NCBI RefSeq assembly: GCF_029784155.1
Contig: NC_073693.1
Location: 28,932,343 to 28,996,342 of the forward strand
Direction of reading: 5' to 3'
Source: Uranotaenia lowii
Taxonomy: Eukaryota > Arthropoda > Insecta > Diptera > Culicidae
DNA length: 64,000 nt
The translations under genes and the position numbers were made by a program. Under the pieces are notes generated by a model. That model was not told the DNA's origin. It did no database searches and saw only the letters and a program-made list of their open reading frames with translations. Below, piece by piece: positions 1 to 12,182 of this stretch (the first letter of the stretch is position 1; each line of letters begins with the position of its first letter).

Positions 1-708
1 TACTAAATACCCTGCCAATCGATTAGTTTTGGTGATTCATGACACCCGAAAACCATTTCGATAATCTACCCGGGATTAGTCGTTACATTTTGTTTAACCC
101 CGCACACTATTTATTCGGAGGGCAATAAAATTGTATGAATTGCGAGCCACAATTTGTGTGCAGCATTCAGTGTTTTTCTAATCGAGAATTTATGGGTCCT
201 CGAAAGTCTGAAATCAAGCCCAGACAAGCCAACAGCGGTATAAGTGAAAGGAACGATCTGCAGCCCAGACAAGCCAACAGCGGTATAAGTGAAAGGAACG
301 ATCTGCCAGATAGTTGATTTATTATCACCTCTGGTTAGCGGGATTTCGGTGAGGCTGGCAATCAATCAGAGAGGTGTGGTAATTTTGTGGTTCATCGGAG
401 TTTGACTTTTGGTTTGTTTCCACACAGTTACACTATTGCAATGAACGGAAGCAAAGATTAAACCATGTTTTTTTTTCTGGACTGCTAATTCAAACTATCA
501 TAGATATGTGGATTTTTGTTAATTCTTAAGAATTTCAAATTTAAAAAACATTATTTTTTTCCGATTTTTTCAGATTATTTTTTGGCATAAAAGATTTCGT
601 TAAAATTTTTCGTAAAAAAATCTGACCTAAAAAAGATAAACAAAATTTATAAACAGTTTTAGTGTTGAAATCGTATTTTACTATCGGACTGAAAACAACA
701 AAACGGAG
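1..708. other. AT-rich flank before the satellite
   Basis: No convincing gene. Short open frames on both strands have no recognisable domain. The only structure seen is a pair of 45-bp direct repeats (listed separately). The stretch could be intron or intergenic DNA upstream of pipe; the sequence does not decide. Confidence 0.6.
217..306. repeat. Two tandem 45-bp direct repeats
   Basis: Positions 217-261 and 262-306 are the same 45-bp unit, starting AGCCCAGACAAG and ending GATCTGC, with no mismatch seen. Because 45 is a multiple of three, the duplication also appears as a 15-residue repeat in short open frames on both strands. Those frames show no other sign of coding. Confidence 0.9.
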
Positions 709-3700
709 AAAAATGACAAAAATGACAAAAATGACAAAAATGACAAAAATGACAAAAATGACAAAAATGACAAAAATGACAAAAATGACAAAAATGACAA
801 AAATGACAAAAATGACAAAAATGACAAAAATGACAAAAATGAAAAAAATGAAAAAAAATGAAAAAAATGACATAAATGACATAAATGACAAAAATGACAA
901 AAATGACAAAAATGACAAAAATGACAAAAATGACAAAAATGACAAAAATGACAAAAATGACAAAAATGACAAAAATGACAAAAATGACAAAAATGACAAA
1001 AATGACAAAAATGACAAAAATGACAAAAATGACAAAAATGACTAAAATGACTAAAATGACAAAAATGACAAAAATGACAAAAATGACAAAAATGACAAAA
1101 ATGCAAAAATGACAAAAATGGCAAAAATGACAAAAATGACAAAAATGACAAAAATGACAAAAATGACAAAAATGACAAAAATGACAAAAATGACAAAAAT
1201 GACAAAAATGACAAAAATGACAAAAATGACAAAAATGACAAAAATGACAAAAATGACAAAAATGACAAAAATGACAAAAATGACAAAAGTGACAAAAATG
1301 ACAAAAATGACAAAAATGACAAAAATGACAAAAATGACAAAAATGACAAAAATGACAAAAATGACAAAAATGACAAAAATGACAAAAATGACAAAAATGA
1401 CAAAAATGACAAAAATGACAAAAATGACTAAAATGACTAAAATGACAAAAATGACAAAAATGACAAAAATGACAAAAATGACAAAAATGCAAAAATGACA
1501 AAAATGGCAAAAATGACAAAAATGACAAAAATGACAAAAATGACAAAAATGACAAAAATGACAAAAATGACAAAAATGACAAAAATGACAAAAATGACAA
1601 AAATGACAAAAATGACAAAAATGACAAAAATGACAAAAATGACAAAAATGACAAAAATGACAAAAATGACAAAAATGACAAAAATGACAAAAATGACAAA
1701 AATGACAAAAATGACAAAAATGACAAAAATGACAAAAATGACAAAAATGACAAAAATGACAAAAATGACAAAAATGACAAAAATGACAAAAATGACAAAA
1801 ATGACAAAAATGACAAAAATGACAAAAATGACAAAAATGACAAAAATGACAAAAATGACAAAAATGACAAAAATGACAAAAATGACAAAAATGACAAAAA
1901 TGACAAAAATGACAAAAATGACAAAAATGACAAAAATGACAAAAATGACAAAAATGACAAAAATGACAAAAATGACAAAAATGACAAAAATGACAAAAAT
2001 GACAAAAATGACAAAAATGACAAAAATGACAAAAATGACAAAAATGACAAAAATGACAAAAATGACAAAAATGACAAAAATGACAAAAATGACAAAAATG
2101 ACAAAAATGACAAAAATGACAAAAATGACAAAAATGACAAAAATGACAAAAATGACAAAAATGACAAAAATGACAAAAATGACAAAAATGACAAAAATGA
2201 CAAAAATGACAAAAATGACAAAAATGACAAAAATGACAAAAATGAAAAAAATGACAAAAATGACAAAAATGACAAAAATGACATAAATGACAAAAATGAC
2301 ATAAATGACAAAAATGACAAAAATGACAAAAATGACAAAAATGACAAAAATGACAAAAATGACAAAAATGACAAAAATGACAAAAATGACAAAAATGACA
2401 AAAATGACAAAAATGACAAAAATGACAAAAATGACAAAAATGACAAAAATGACAAAAATGACAAAAATGACAAAAATGACAAAAATGACAAAAATGACAA
2501 AAATGACAAAAATGACAAAAATGACAAAAATGACAAAAATGACAAAAATGACAAAAATGACAAAAATGACAAAAATGACAAAAATGACAAAAATGACAAA
2601 AATGACAAAAATGACAAAAATGACAAAAATGACAAAAATGACAAAAATGACAAAAATGACAAAAATGACAAAAATGACAAAAATGACAAAAATGACAAAA
2701 ATGACAAAAATGACAAAAATGACAAAAATGACAAAAATGACAAAAATGACAAAAATGACAAAAATGACAAAAATGACAAAAATGACAAAAATGACAAAAA
2801 TGACAAAAATGACAAAAATGACAAAAATGACAAAAATGACAAAAATGACAAAAATGACAAAAATGACAAAAATGACAAAAATGACAAAAATGACAAAAAT
2901 GACAAAAATGACAAAAATGACAAAAATGACAAAAATGACAAAAATGACAAAAATGACAAAAATGACAAAAATGACAAAAATGACAAAAATGACAAAAATG
3001 ACAAAAATGACAAAAATGACAAAAATGACAAAAATGACAAAAATGACAAAAATGACAAAAATGACAAAAATGACAAAAATGACAAAAATGACAAAAATGA
3101 CATAAATGACAAAAATGACAAAAATGACATAAATGACAAAAATGACAAAAATAACAAAAATAACAAAAATGACAAAAATGACAAAAATGACAAAAATGAC
3201 AAAAATGACAAAAATGACAAAAATGACAAAAATGACAAAAATGACAAAAATGACAAAAATGACAAAAATGACAAAAATGACAAAAATGACAAAAATGACA
3301 AAAATGACAAAAATGACAAAAATGACAAAAATGACAAAAATGACAAAAATGACAAAAATGACAAAAATGACAAAAATGACAAAAATGACAAAAATGACAA
3401 AAATGACAAAAATGACAAAAATGACAAAAATGACAAAAATGACAAAAATGACAAAAATGACAAAAATGACAAAAATGACAAAAATGACAAAAATGACAAA
3501 AATGACAAAAATGACAAAAATGACAAAAATGACAAAAATGACAAAAATGACAAAAATGACAAAAATGACAAAAATGACAAAAATGACAAAAATGACAAAA
3601 ATGACAAAAATGACAAAAATGATAAAAATGACAAAAATGACAAAAATGACAAAAATGACAAAAATGACAAAAATGACAAAAATGACAAAAATGACAAAAA

Positions 3701-5438
3701 TGACAAAAATGACAAAAATGACAAAAATGACAAAAATGACAAAAATGACAAAAATGACAAAAATGACAAAAATGACAAAAATGACAAAAATGACAAAAAT
3801 GACAAAAATGACAAAAATGACAAAAATGACAAAAATGACAAAAATGACAAAAATGACAAAAATGACAAAAATGAAAAAAATGACAAAAATGACAAAAATG
3901 ACAAAAATGACAAAAATGACAAAAATGACAAAAATGACAAAAATGACAAAAGTGACAAAAATGACAAAAATGACAAAAATGACAAAAATGAAAAAAAATG
4001 AAAAAAATGACAAAAATGACAAAAATGACATAAATGACATAAATGACATAAATGACAAAAATGACAAAAATGACAAAAATGACAAAAATGACAAAAATGA
4101 CAAAAATGACAAAAATGACAAAAATGACAAAAATGACAAAAATGACAAAAATGACAAAAATGACAAAAATGACAAAAATGACAAAAATGACAAAAATGAC
4201 AAAAATGACAAAAATGACAAAAATGACAAAAATGACAAAAATGACAAAAATGACAAAAATGACAAAAATGACAAAAATGACAAAAATGACAAAAATGACA
4301 AAAATGACAAAAATGACAAAAATGACAAAAATGACAAAAATGACAAAAATGACAAAAATGACAAAAATGACAAAAATGACAAAAATGACAAAAATGCAAA
4401 AATGACAAAAATGACAAAAATGACAAATATGACAAAAATGACAAAAATGACAAAAACGACAAAAATGACAAAAATGACAAAAATGACAAAAATGACAAAA
4501 ATGACAAAAATGACAAAAATGACAAAAATGACAAAAATGACAAAAATGACAAAAATGACAAAAATGACAAAAATGACAAAAATGACAAAAATGACAAAAA
4601 TGACAAAAATGACAAAAATGACAAAAATGACAAAAATGACAAAAATGACAAAAATGACAAAAATGACAAAAATGACAAAAATGACAAAAATGACAAAAAT
4701 GACAAAAATGACAAAAATGACAAAAATGACAAAAATGACAAAAATGACAAAAATGACAAAAATGACAAAAATGACAAAAATGACAAAAATGACAAAAATG
4801 ACAAAAATGACAAAAATGACAAAAATGACAAAAATGACAAAAATGACAAAAATGACAAAAATGACAAAAATGACAAAAATGACAAAAATGACAAAAATGA
4901 CAAAAATGACAAAAATGACAAAAATGACAAAAATGACAAAAATGACAAAAATGACAAAAATGACAAAAATGACAAAAATGACAAAATGACAAAAATGACA
5001 AAAATGACAAAAATGACAAAAATGAGACAAAAATGACAAAAATGACAAAAATGACAAAAATGACAAAAATGACAAAAATGACAAAAATGACAAAAATGAC
5101 AAAAATGACAAAAATGACAAAAATGACAAAAATGACAAAAATGACAAAAAATGACAAAAATGACAAAAATGACAAAAATGACAAAAATGACAAAAATGAC
5201 AAAAATGACAAAAATGACAAAAATGACAAAAATGACAAAAATGACAAAAATGACAAAAATGACAAAAATGACAAAAATGACAAAAATGACAAAAATGACA
5301 AAAATGACAAAAATGACAAAAATGACAAAAATGACAAAAATGACAAAAATGACAAAAATGACAAAAATGACAAAAATGACAAAAATGACAATAATGACAA
5401 AAATGACAAAAATGACAAAAATGACAAAAATGACAAAA
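709..5438 (+). repeat. Giant 9-bp satellite array, unit AAAAATGAC
   Basis: About 4.73 kb of nearly perfect tandem copies of AAAAATGAC, roughly 525 units. Sparse variants mark sub-blocks: ATAAATGAC around 870-890, 2283-2300, 3100-3130 and 4030-4050; GAAAAAAATG around 840-870, 2245, 3873 and 3990-4005; CTAAAATGA at 1041 and 1427; 8-bp units at 1104, 1490 and 4395. Phase slips occur near 4984, 5025 and 5147. Both edges decay over a few tens of bases. The 9-bp unit leaves five of six frames without stops, so the very long open frames here (Met-Thr-Lys, Lys-Asn-Asp, Ser-Phe-Leu, His-Phe-Cys and Val-Ile-Phe repeats) follow from the repeat and are not evidence of genes. Confidence 0.98.
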
Positions 5439-5726
5439 CAGTACAAAAACGACAAGAGCAGAACTTAGACTTCAAAATCGAAATCAAGACTAAACCCAAT
5501 TTTGTCGCAGACAAGTTCATAAAAGCTTTCTTTTGTGATCAGAATCAACTTTTGCACAGCAAAATGCTATGAGATTGAAAGAATTTTGATTTTTTCGATG
5601 AAACAAAAACTTCGTCTAATATTGAGATTTTTTTTCTGTCGAAAGGTTAAATCATCAGATGTTAAATCATATCCAAAATTCAAATTGTGAATTCAGGTTC
5701 TGAATTAAGATTCCGAATATAAATTC
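5439..5726. other. AT-rich spacer between satellite and fold-back element
   Basis: No gene seen. The first 30 bases still resemble a degraded satellite (CAAAAACGACAAGAGC), then unique AT-rich sequence follows. The last 12 bases (5715-5726) are the left target duplication of the fold-back element. Confidence 0.6.
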
Positions 5727-6163
5727 TTAAGATAAGTTAACCACCGTTAATTAATTTTTGTAAATTTATTTTTCGGCATATCGGTGAAAAGTAGTTATGA
5801 AATTGATAAAGATGGATAGAGAAGTGAGAAGAAAATTTACAGATGTTGAAAAGAGCGAAAGAGCATTTTTGCGAGGAAACTTATTAACGTACACCATACT
5901 TTACCCTGCAACATTTCATTATTTAGGAGAAGTAGTACCGGGATAGAGGTGGCACTACCTTAACCTATACAATGAAATCTACTACTTCTTTTAAATAATG
6001 AAATGTTGCAGGGTAAAGTATGGTGTACGTTAATAAGTTTCCTCGCAAAAATGCTCTTTCGCTCTTTTCAACATCTGTAAATTTTCTTCTCACTTCTCTA
6101 TCCATCTTTATCAATTTCATAACTACTTTCCACCGATATGCCGAAAAATAAATTTACAAAAAA
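5727..6163. mobile_element. Fold-back (long inverted repeat) element with 12-bp TSD
   Basis: Two arms of about 175 bp, near 5755-5935 and 5990-6163, are reverse complements with very few mismatches. They flank a unique centre of about 60 bp that includes AGTACCGGGATAGAGGTGG. The 12-mer GAATATAAATTC occurs directly before (5715-5726) and directly after (6164-6175), which is a clear target-site duplication. No coding capacity. The left end has an extra outer segment (TAAGATAAGTTAACCACC) that the right end lacks; the right end instead finishes in CAAAAAA. Related copies lie at 12183-12395, 49142-49255, 49405-49731 and about 61985-62080. Confidence 0.88.
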
Positions 6164-6175
6164 GAATATAAATTC

Positions 6176-7200
6176 AAAATTCAGATTCAACTCATAAATG
6201 AGTTTCACAATCAAATAAACACAAGATCGCGATAAACTTTAATACAAAAAACACTTATATTCGATATTCTAAGTCTCAGGAGCCACTGGACTAGTTTTTT
6301 TCAAATTTAGTATCTAGTCCTACCTACTTAGGATAAAATTAAATGATTACATTTATAATATTAGAGTAATGCCTCTGAATGTAACACATTCGCGCAAGAG
6401 ATAAAATGAGATAACTCATATTTGGTCCACATGTGTTAAAATCATCGAAATGACTATTTCGTTGAAGAATTCAAATCATAAATATGAAGTGGAATTTGTT
6501 TTTTTTTGGCAGTGGAATTTGGTTTTGATTATGAAACAGTAGATTTTGCCGTAAAAAAATTTGCAAAGGATGTTTTTTTTTCTTTATTGGTTTATTGATT
6601 AACATTATAAATATTGAAGTTTATAATCATGAACCTTAAATTTGGTTCAATTTGCCAGAATCAGATAAGTTTCACAAAAATATAATCTTTCACTCTAAAA
6701 TTTTTTATTTATCAAATAATCAAATCTGTAGAGCTTGCTGGATTTAGCTTATTTTTTTTGGAACGACGAATTAGATTGTTTAAGAATTTATAGGCTTTTT
6801 TGAAAAAAAAATCTTATTCTATGTTCAATTCAAGTAAGCTAAATTCACCAGTTTTTTGCAAATTGAAAGATTTCAACCACGGATGAAAATAAATTATTTC
6901 CAATTTTATTACTAGAGGGAACCTAAAAAAATCTTACCTAAAATTACAAAGGAAATATTTTTAAAAGTTTGAATAAAAGGAAATATGAAAAACAATCAAA
7001 GTAAAAACACTCAAAAATGAATAATCAAAGAGTAGATATAAAAAACCTGTTAAGTTTCTTTTCTATTCAAACATTCATTGACCACTAACATTTTTGACAA
7101 AAAAAAACAAGGCAATCATTTGAGTAATTTTTATGATTTTTTTTTATTTTCATCACTTTTTTTTATTTTTGTGACTCTTTTTATTTTCATCATTTTTATC
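6176..7200. other. AT-rich spacer between inverted satellite arrays
   Basis: No gene, RNA or recognisable element. About 1 kb of AT-rich sequence with oligo-A and oligo-T runs. From 7128 onward the sequence turns into imperfect CATTTTT-like motifs that lead into the second satellite array. Confidence 0.6.
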
Positions 7201-7922
7201 ATTTTTGAGATTTTTGTCATTTTTGTCATTTTTGTCATTTTTGTCATTTTTGTCATTTTTGTCATTTTTGTCATTTTTGTCATTTTTGTCATTTTTGTCA
7301 TTTTTGTCATTTTTGTCATTTTTGTCATTTTTGTCATTTATGTCATTTTTGTCATTTTTGTCATTTTTTGTCATTTTTGTCATTTTTGTCATTTTTGTCA
7401 TTTTTGTCATTTTTGTCATTTTTGTCATTTTTGTCATTTTTGTCATTTTTGTCATTTTTGTCATTTTTGTCATTTTTGTCATTTTTGTCATTTTTGTCAT
7501 TTTTGTCATTTTTGTCATTTTTGTCATTTTTGTCATTTTTGTCATTTTTGTCATTTTTGTCATTTTTGTCATTTTTGTCATTTTTGTCATTTTTGTCATT
7601 TTTGTCATTTTTGTCATTTTTGTCATTTTTGTCATTTTTGTCATTTTTGTCATTTTTGTCATTTTTGTCATTTTTGTCATTTTTGTCATTTTTGTCATTT
7701 TTGTCATTTTTGTCATTTTTGTCATTTTTGTCATTTTTGTCATTTTTGTCATTTTTGTCATTTTTGTCATTTTTGTCATTTTTGTCATTTTTGTCATTTT
7801 TGTCATTTTTGTCATTTTTGTCATTTTTGTCATTTTTGTCATTTTTGTCATTTTTGTCATTTTTGTCATTTTTGTCATTTTTGTCATTTTTGTCATTTTT
7901 GTCATTTTTGTCATTTTTGTCG
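7201..7922 (-). repeat. Second 9-bp satellite array, opposite orientation
   Basis: About 79 tandem copies of GTCATTTTT, the exact reverse complement of the unit at 709-5438. The array is very homogeneous: one ATTTATGTC variant near 7337 and one extra T near 7366. Imperfect units at 7140-7210 form a degenerate left edge, while the right edge is sharper. The four long overlapping open frames here are products of the repeat. Confidence 0.97.
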
Positions 7923-9360
7923 ATTTGAATTTTTTGATTTTTTTTTTTTCATATTAGTCGTGGGCTTGTTTGGATTTCTACAACAATACCAGTTCCAGAA
8001 TTCCAAAATTTCAGAGTTCAGCTGACTCCAAGAATTGTAGAATGTACTACACAATTTTCAATGGAAAATTTTGATTTACAGAATGCCATAATCCACCGCT
8101 ATACAAATTGTCGTTCCCGAATCTTAAGATTGCGAAAACATTCGCCGCACATATGAGAAAGTGCACAATTTATGGAACCATTTCGCCGCTACGTGGAGTG
8201 TTTTATGGGTCTTTTGCCTCCATTTTCTTGGAGCGCGACTTGTGTTCACTCGAGTTACTCCTAGCTAGCCTAGGTTAGCGTTTGGTACTCGAATGTATGG
8301 CGGTGTACTTGAGCCAGGATTTTTAGTTGCCTTGTTTGTATCTGGCAGATCTTGCAAGCAGGAGTAAAACTGGCGAGCCACTCTTTCTCGAGTCGTCCCG
8401 CCGCCGCCAAAAGCTGCTGCGGTACTGATTTGCATCCAAGCTGCTAAATTTATTCCCGAAATGTGCTCCGGTCTGTGCTTTTTTTTTCTGCCAACATCAG
8501 CAGGTTCAAAAATTGGGTTCCGCTCTTTCTGTGAAAATGAAAGAATTTTCCTAGCAACAACAACAGCGATAAAACTAGGGAGAGGGAGAGAAAAAAATCG
8601 AAAGACACACATCTTGTCTAATTTACATACACGATCTGAAGAGCCACATTATCTGGCTAAGCCATTTTTTTCTGGGATGCTTGTTTTCTTTCTTGGCTTG
8701 GCTTGCTCTCGCAAAGAGGGTGTGGAAAACAAGCAATCGTTCTTTTTTTCTTTTTTATCCTTCGGATGCTAGGGATGCTGGAGATTCATAATTCAAACTT
8801 TTTACGCTGTTGTACCACATGATAACCCGATATAATGTGTAACCACAACACAACACAAATTGTTCTGTTGTCTGGCGAGAAAAACCGAAAACACATCAGT
8901 CGGTTGCTGCCATATGATGGAAGCAATTTGTGTAAAAAGCTAGCAATGAAGTTTTATTATTCATTATTTGTCGTCGCGAGTGAAGTTTACATAAAAAGGA
9001 TCGAAGATATGGAAGGAAAATCGTGTAAATCTACCCGAAAGTTCTTTTTTTTTGGAAGAGTTTGAAATATACAACTGAAAGGATTATTATGGAATGTCAA
9101 CCCTGTCTTTAGTTAAAGTTTCGGAAACTGTGATTTCTGTATACCCGTTTAATTTTTCGCTATCTTAAACTAAAAAAAAGAATCATGTCAAAAATAAACA
9201 AAAATATCAAAAAAATATAACAGAAGCATCAAAACTTTAAGAAAATAAATGAAAATTACAAAAAAAATATTTTAAAATAAAAAAAAGTCAAAACTGACAA
9301 AAATAGCGAGTAAAACAAAAAAGTTTTTAAAAATTAAAAAAATGATACAAAGTGTATTTT
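7923..9360. other. No gene recognised
   Basis: AT-rich sequence with a more mixed-composition part around 8220-8760. Open frames at 8265-8612 (minus), 8461-8772 (plus) and 8835-9065 (plus) overlap one another, are short, and show no domain or splice context. The last 200 bases are A-rich with degenerate GTCAAAA and GACAAAAA motifs resembling decayed satellite. Confidence 0.5.
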
Positions 9361-10030
9361 GGTTCTGCCCTCAGCACGAGGAAGGTATACTAAAATTATA
9401 ATGAAACAAAGCCCCATGAACCGCAGCACGTGCCAACCGATTAACCCGTTTAACCTCTCCGTCATTTCTTTTTGCACCTATAGCTTCACAAAACGGTTAT
9501 AACCATTCGTTGCTCAAACCGAAGCCATTCACCCCTCCTTTCTCATTGAACCAAGTACCGAGAATGGCGACCGGGAACCAGGCGCTTATTGTCCGATTGA
9601 TCCCCCGGGGAGGAGAGGTCACATAGCTCATACAAACGCCACTTGACGGTGTGGTGTTGCACGCCCACCAGTTGTTCCTATCCTGTGTCCCCAAAAACTC
9701 CGAGCTCCAAGTTAAGCTTCCCGGTCCATTGATTGTCACGCTTCTCGGACGTTCGGCTCTTCTGAATGGGGATACTATTTCAAATAGCCATCGGCAGGCG
9801 ACGGCAGCTGATTAACCTTCCCACCTCTTGTTACCGGGTAGGGTACCTTTATAGTTATTGTTCGGCGCCGGAGATACAAAAGCCCGCGAAGATCCAGGCC
9901 CTCGGCCAGCCAGTTAATTTAGTTCCGAATCGAAGACAGTGACCAAGTCCCAGATGATAATTAATACTCTTGCTAGGGCCAATGAATGTTGGGCTCGAGA
10001 AAGGCACGCGTCAATGTTTCAACATGAAAT
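9361..10030. repeat. GC-richer block, probable old mobile element
   Basis: This block is clearly richer in G and C than its surroundings and starts abruptly near 9361. Its ends carry related motifs on opposite strands: CAGCACGAGGAAGG near 9372 and CGAGAAAGGCACGCG near 9996. I recall similar motifs from interspersed repeats of mosquito genomes. No open frame with a recognisable domain. Assignment as a transposon is inference. Confidence 0.35.
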
Positions 10031-10980
10031 TTTAGGGTTATCGGATGAAGTTTAACCTTTCTTTGGGGTTGGGGTCTAAATGACCAGAAATATGAATGAA
10101 TCGTCTGCCAGCAGTATCTGAGGACTTGTTATAGCTAAATAAATGAATTTTCAGATTTTTATCGCAATTTCTACAATTTTCTGTTTTTTTTAAGTTTCGG
10201 ACCGAAACAGATCATAAACTTTGCTGGACTAATTGAAGTGCTTAGTATGTAGGCAAAACGGTCGCTTCAGGAGGCAGTATTCTTTGTATACTTAGCCAAT
10301 TACCGTGTCAATCGTTATGAAACACTGACTGATTTGCAGCTTTCACAGATCGTCAGCCTCCTCAAGTATGTACTACACATCATTTTTTTATTTATTTTTT
10401 TTCCTTGGCGAGAGACTTGGCGAGACTTGTTAGGAAAAAAATTTCTGCTGGAACCCTGCGAAGAGCCTGCTAAAGAATCCGTTTTGCTGCACATTACGAA
10501 ATTTCTCTCTCCACTTGTGATTCAAATATTTTGCGCACGATTTGACCACCGTATTTTGTTCATCTAATCGGTGGATAGCTATTCTATCTTATTGAAATGA
10601 AATCAAGCTGGGTTATTAGTCAGTTAGACGAACCAGTTTCAAAAATTTCCCCTTTTTATCACTTCCCTTTTTAAAAATTTCGAATTGCGCTTGATAAAAC
10701 CTCTCACATTCCTTAGCTTCAGAGATCAATCATCTTCACTTTTATTTAAATTTAAGCTCACTATTAGATCCTCTGAACTTTAGTCGAATAGTTGATTTCC
10801 AGCTGTTTTTGGGTCTACCACTGGGATTTGCCGGAATTTCTCTCGATCCTGCCCGAACATTTTTGTCTATAAGCTTTTTAAAATAACTTAACCACCGCAT
10901 AATGGGGAAAAAAGTGTACAAACCGCGAAGAAATTCAATATCTTTCATGCTACATGACCCAAATCTATGAAAATATACTT
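10031..10980. other. No gene recognised
   Basis: AT-rich sequence without a supportable gene. Open frames at 10334-10567 (plus) and 10742-10948 (minus) are short, lysine- and phenylalanine-rich, and match no family I know. Confidence 0.5.
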
Positions 10981-12095
10981 TCTTTTTGTGAAAATTTCCG
11001 GAAAATCAATTGGACATAGTTTCAAACGCCGCACAAGCTTACGAACGGAGATATAGTGCCTTTTTAACCCCTAATTCCCCTATATTTTGTAAACATTCCA
11101 GAAAAACACTGATGAGAACCAGAGAATTTTGAACGAAAACAGACCTATGGTGTGTATTTTTTTCTGAGGAATCGAATGAAGGCTGTTTTGGCCACCACAT
11201 GCTTCGGAAAATGGAGTTATGGCTGTTTTTACCCTCAATTCCCCTACATTTTTCAATGATTTCAGAAAAAAGCTTATTCGAAATTGAAAATTTTGAACCA
11301 TATGGGTTGTATCTTGTGTGATTTTTTCCGAGAAATCGAATGAATGCTGTTTGAGCCCCCGCAAGCTTTGGAAAATGGAGTTATGGCTGTTTTACCTTCA
11401 ATTCCCCTACATTTTTCAAATTGTTAAAAAAACGCATGTTCGGACTTGAAAATTTTGAATCTTTTGAGACGTATCTTGTGTGATTTTTTCCGAGGAATTC
11501 AATGAAGGCTGTTTGAGCCACCGCAAGCTATGGAAAATGGAGTTATGGCTGTTTTTACCCTAAATTCCCCTACAGTTTTCAATGATTTAAGAAAAAAAGC
11601 ATATTCGGACTTGAAAATTTTGAACCAAATGGGTTGTATCTTATGTTATTTTTTCCAAGGAATCCAACGAAGCCTATTTGAGCCACCGCACGGATTGGAA
11701 ACAGAAGTTATGGCTGTTTTACCCTCAATTTCCCTATATTTTTCAAATAGCTCAGAAAATGCATGTTCGGACTTGAAAATTTTGAACCAAATGGAACGTA
11801 TCATGTGTGATTTTTTTCGAGGAATGCAACGAAGCCTATTTGACACACCGCACACATCTGAAACAGGAGTTATGGCTGTTTTACCCTCAATTCTCTTTCA
11901 TTTTTCAAAAAGTTCAGAAAAACCATGATCGGACTTGAAAATATTGAACCAAACGAGACTTATCTTATGCATTTTTTTCCGAGGAATCCAAATGAGCCTA
12001 TTTGTGCCACCGCATGCTTTGAAATAGTGAGTTATGTCTGTTTTTACCCTCCATTCTCCTACATTTTTCAATGATTTCAGAAAAATGTAGGGGAA
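10981..12095. repeat. Tandem array of a unit of about 165 bp, near seven copies
   Basis: A diverged unit recurs with the landmark GAGTTATGGCTGTTTT near 11214, 11376, 11539, 11705, 11871 and 12026, plus a more degraded copy near 11045. Each unit also carries a TTGAAAATTTTGAA motif and a TTTTTTCCGAGGAAT-like motif, so the period is about 155-170 bp. The small open frames on both strands in this block are shadows of the repeat. The array ends in a short palindrome, CCTACATTTTTC paired with GAAAAATGTAGG, at about 12058-12092. Confidence 0.9.
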
Positions 12096-12182
12096 TTGCT
12101 GCTCACTGGTCGGTGATTTAATCAGATCAATTTGACATTTGAGCAATTTTTTTGTTTTGTTCTTCTGTTTTCCACTCCTGGC

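Noticed and set aside
709..5438. CRISPR array or minisatellite with spacers
   Set aside because: There are no unique spacers between repeats, and the genome is eukaryotic with spliced genes.
659..5520. Open frames of up to 1598 codons on the minus strand and 618 on the plus strand
   Set aside because: They are translations of the 9-bp satellite, which leaves five frames open. There is no gene structure, composition or domain.
7078..8025. 315-codon plus-strand frame and its companions
   Set aside because: Most of the frame is satellite translated as Ile-Phe-Val, His-Phe-Cys or Ser-Phe-Leu repeats; the non-repeat edges are short and AT-driven.
8265..8772. Overlapping 115- and 103-codon frames on opposite strands
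   Set aside because: No recognisable domain or splice context, and the two overlap each other.
11080..11928. Open frames of 94 and 132 codons with repeated peptides
   Set aside because: They are shadows of the ~165-bp tandem unit on both strands, without a domain.
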